Source of the DNA: Woeseiaceae bacterium
GTDB lineage: Bacteria; Pseudomonadota; Gammaproteobacteria; Steroidobacterales; Woeseiaceae
Length of the DNA: 64,000 bases
NCBI GenBank assembly: GCA_028277185.1
Contig: JANQGQ010000039.1
Coordinates: 1-64,000, forward strand
Direction: 5' to 3'
Under the pieces are notes generated by a model. The model saw only the letters and a list, made by a program, of their open reading frames with translations, did not search any database and had not been told where the DNA came from. The position numbers were made by a program, and so were the translations under genes. Below are positions 62,544 to 64,000 of the stretch, piece after piece; the stretch's first letter is position 1; every line of letters starts with the position of its first letter.

Positions 62544-64000
62544 CTACAGGTCCGTGAAGCCTGAATGCGGTCGAAACCGCTCGCCATGCGCTGCTGCGAG
62601 ACGCGTCAACGCCGCCGTAACGTCGTCGACACCACGTTCCCGGGCGTAGTGGAGCGGGCCGCCGCGAAAGGGCGCAAATCCCGTACCGAAGATCACCCCC
62701 GCGTCCAGCATGTCGGCCGACGTAACCACGCCGTCGGCCAGACACGCGACGGCTTCGTTGACCATCGACAGAATCAGACGGTCGGCGGCGTCCGGCGGCG
62801 CGGTGACGCCCGCGGCATCCGGTTTGACCGCCTTACCGTCCTCCCAGCGATAGAAGCCCTGGCCTGTTTTACGGCCCAGCGTCCCGGCATCGACCATGCT
62901 CACGAGCCGCTCCGGAATCGGTCGGTTCATCGCCGCGCTGAGCACCCTGGAAACGCCAAGCGCCACGTCCAACCCAACGCTGTCCATGAGTTCGACCGGC
63001 CCCATCGGCATGCCGAAATCCTCTGCCACGCGGTCGACAACGGGCAACGGCACGCCTTCGTCGATCAGCGTCATCGCCTCGGCCATGTAGGGCGCAAGAA
63101 TCCGGTTCACGACGAAGCCCGGGGCGCTGCGGCATTCCAGCGGCAGCTTCGAGATCTTCCGTGTGAACGCGAAACCGACATCGAGAGCCGCAGCATCGGT
63201 GTCGTCGCAGCGAATGACTTCGACCAGCGGCAGCATGGCGACGGGATTGAAGAAATGCAGCCCAATCAAACGCGTCGGCGCGTCGAGAACAGTGCGAAGC
63301 TCCTCGAGCGGGATGCTCGACGTGTTGGTCGCCAACAGCGCGCCTGGCTTCATCTTCGCCTGCAAATCCCGATACAGCGACTGCTTGGCTTCGAGGTTCT
63401 CGAATATCGCCTCGATGACGAGATCGGCATCCCGGGCCCCGTCTCCCGGGACATCGGCGCAGAGGCGCGCCTCGGTCGCCGCACGATCCTCCGGATCGCG
63501 AACGCGTTTGGCGAACAGCTTCTTCGCCCGTTCGAGCGCCGGATCGATGTACTGCTGCTCGCGATCCTGCAAGGTCACCTCGAGGCCGCGCAGCGCACAC
63601 CATGCCGCGATATCGCCGCCCATTACGCCCGCACCGACAACGTGAACTCGTTCTGGCGGGTCGACGGACTTGTCGCCCTGCGCCTTGAGTCCGTCCTGGA
63701 GAAAGAACACCCTGACGAGGTTCCTCGAAGTGGGCGAGACGACGAGCTTCGCCATCGAGCGCGCCTCGGCCGCATAGCCCGTGCGCGGCGATGCGCCCTC
63801 GCGCGCCCAGAGATCGATCATGGCATACGGTGCAGGGTAGTGCGCCTTGCGCGCTTTACGGGCGACCTGCTTCAGCAGCACGTTGCGAATGAAGGGCCGG
63901 GCAAGCGATGTGTTGAGAAGCCGTTCCACGAGCGCCGGGCTCTGTGTCGGCGGACGCCGCCCGAGCAAAGCCACTGCGTCGCTGCGCCAGCTTGCCGCAT
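62544..64000 (-). CDS. 3-hydroxyacyl-CoA dehydrogenase (FadJ/FadB-like), 5' truncated by window edge
   Basis: The visible 485 codons contain the tail of an enoyl-CoA hydratase/linker region, then the NAD-binding domain (VHVVGAGVMGGDIAAWCALRG), EAIFENLEAKQSLY and the catalytic segment GLHFFNPVAMLPLVEVI. A C-terminal dehydrogenase domain repeat follows (GFVVNRILAPYMAEAM; GRKTGQGFYRWEDGK; FAPFRGGPLHYA). This is the multifunctional fatty-acid oxidation alpha-subunit layout. The frame is open to the window edge at 64000, so the start and the hydratase domain lie outside. A partner thiolase is not visible. Confidence 0.9.
   Translation of the reverse strand, partial: AASWRSDAVALLGRRPPTQSPALVERLLNTSLARPFIRNVLLKQVARKARKAHYPAPYAMIDLWAREGASPRTGYAAEARSMAKLVVSPTSRNLVRVFFLQDGLKAQGDKSVDPPERVHVVGAGVMGGDIAAWCALRGLEVTLQDREQQYIDPALERAKKLFAKRVRDPEDRAATEARLCADVPGDGARDADLVIEAIFENLEAKQSLYRDLQAKMKPGALLATNTSSIPLEELRTVLDAPTRLIGLHFFNPVAMLPLVEVIRCDDTDAAALDVGFAFTRKISKLPLECRSAPGFVVNRILAPYMAEAMTLIDEGVPLPVVDRVAEDFGMPMGPVELMDSVGLDVALGVSRVLSAAMNRPIPERLVSMVDAGTLGRKTGQGFYRWEDGKAVKPDAAGVTAPPDAADRLILSMVNEAVACLADGVVTSADMLDAGVIFGTGFAPFRGGPLHYARERGVDDVTAALTRLAAAHGERFRPHSGFTDL

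Overview
This is a GC-rich, densely packed chromosomal window from a gammaproteobacterium. The bifunctional lysC-lysA fusion, the TrpR-like gene heading a complete-looking his operon, the AddAB-like nuclease pair, the rhombosortase next to type II secretion pseudopilin genes and the DUF3450/ExbB/ExbD/TonB cluster together suggest the Xanthomonadales, Steroidobacter or Woeseia neighbourhood. That placement is an inference; there is no rRNA in the window to settle it. No CRISPR array, insertion sequence or prophage is visible, and most of the window is core metabolism.

Layout. 1-2.2 kb: tRNA-Pro, an ECF sigma factor and a degenerate class III cyclase-like protein with an N-terminal helix-turn-helix. 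2.3-8.1 kb: a threonine/serine dehydratase-like enzyme, an FAD-linked hydroxyacid dehydrogenase, a membrane Ser/Thr kinase with a Calx-beta ectodomain and a CPBP protease. 8.1-13.2 kb: ilvD, then the lysC-lysA fusion behind a short leader ORF and a terminator, then a broken glutathione S-transferase gene. 13.2-20.4 kb (minus strand): hisR(TrpR-like)-hisGDCBHAFE with a palindromic operator. 20.4-21.9 kb: a SAM-I riboswitch and metB. 21.9-27.7 kb (minus): ilvC-leuA-leuC-leuD-leuB, preceded by a leucine-rich leader peptide and a transcription attenuator. 28.1-33.8 kb: a TonB2-type energising cluster (DUF3450, TtpC-like, ExbB, two ExbD, TonB, TPR). 33.9-40.3 kb: ferredoxin, peroxiredoxin, outer-membrane barrel, etfBA, rhodanese, a DUF6491-like lipoprotein and alaA. 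40.3-46.2 kb: two exonuclease/helicase genes. 46.3-51.8 kb (minus): gspGHIJKLMN. 51.9-61.3 kb: rhombosortase, then fabD-fabG-acpP-fabF-pabB-pabC-mltG-tmk-holB-pilZ. 61.3-64 kb (minus): a double cNMP-binding/rhodanese protein and the C-terminal part of a 3-hydroxyacyl-CoA dehydrogenase cut by the window edge.

Regulation is the most interesting layer. The amino-acid pathways here are controlled by different devices: HisR operator for his, SAM-I riboswitch for metB, ribosome-mediated attenuation for ilvC-leu, and a similar-looking leader for lysC. The ilvC and lysC leaders share one geometry: a sigma70-like promoter whose -10 hexamer lies exactly 6 nt before the leader ATG, so the leader peptides would be translated from leaderless transcripts, with an intrinsic terminator ending about 37 nt before the structural gene. 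Separately, three genes (hisF, leuB, pabB) have no ATG/GTG/TTG able to include their conserved N-terminus and appear to start on ATT or CTG behind good Shine-Dalgarno sequences.
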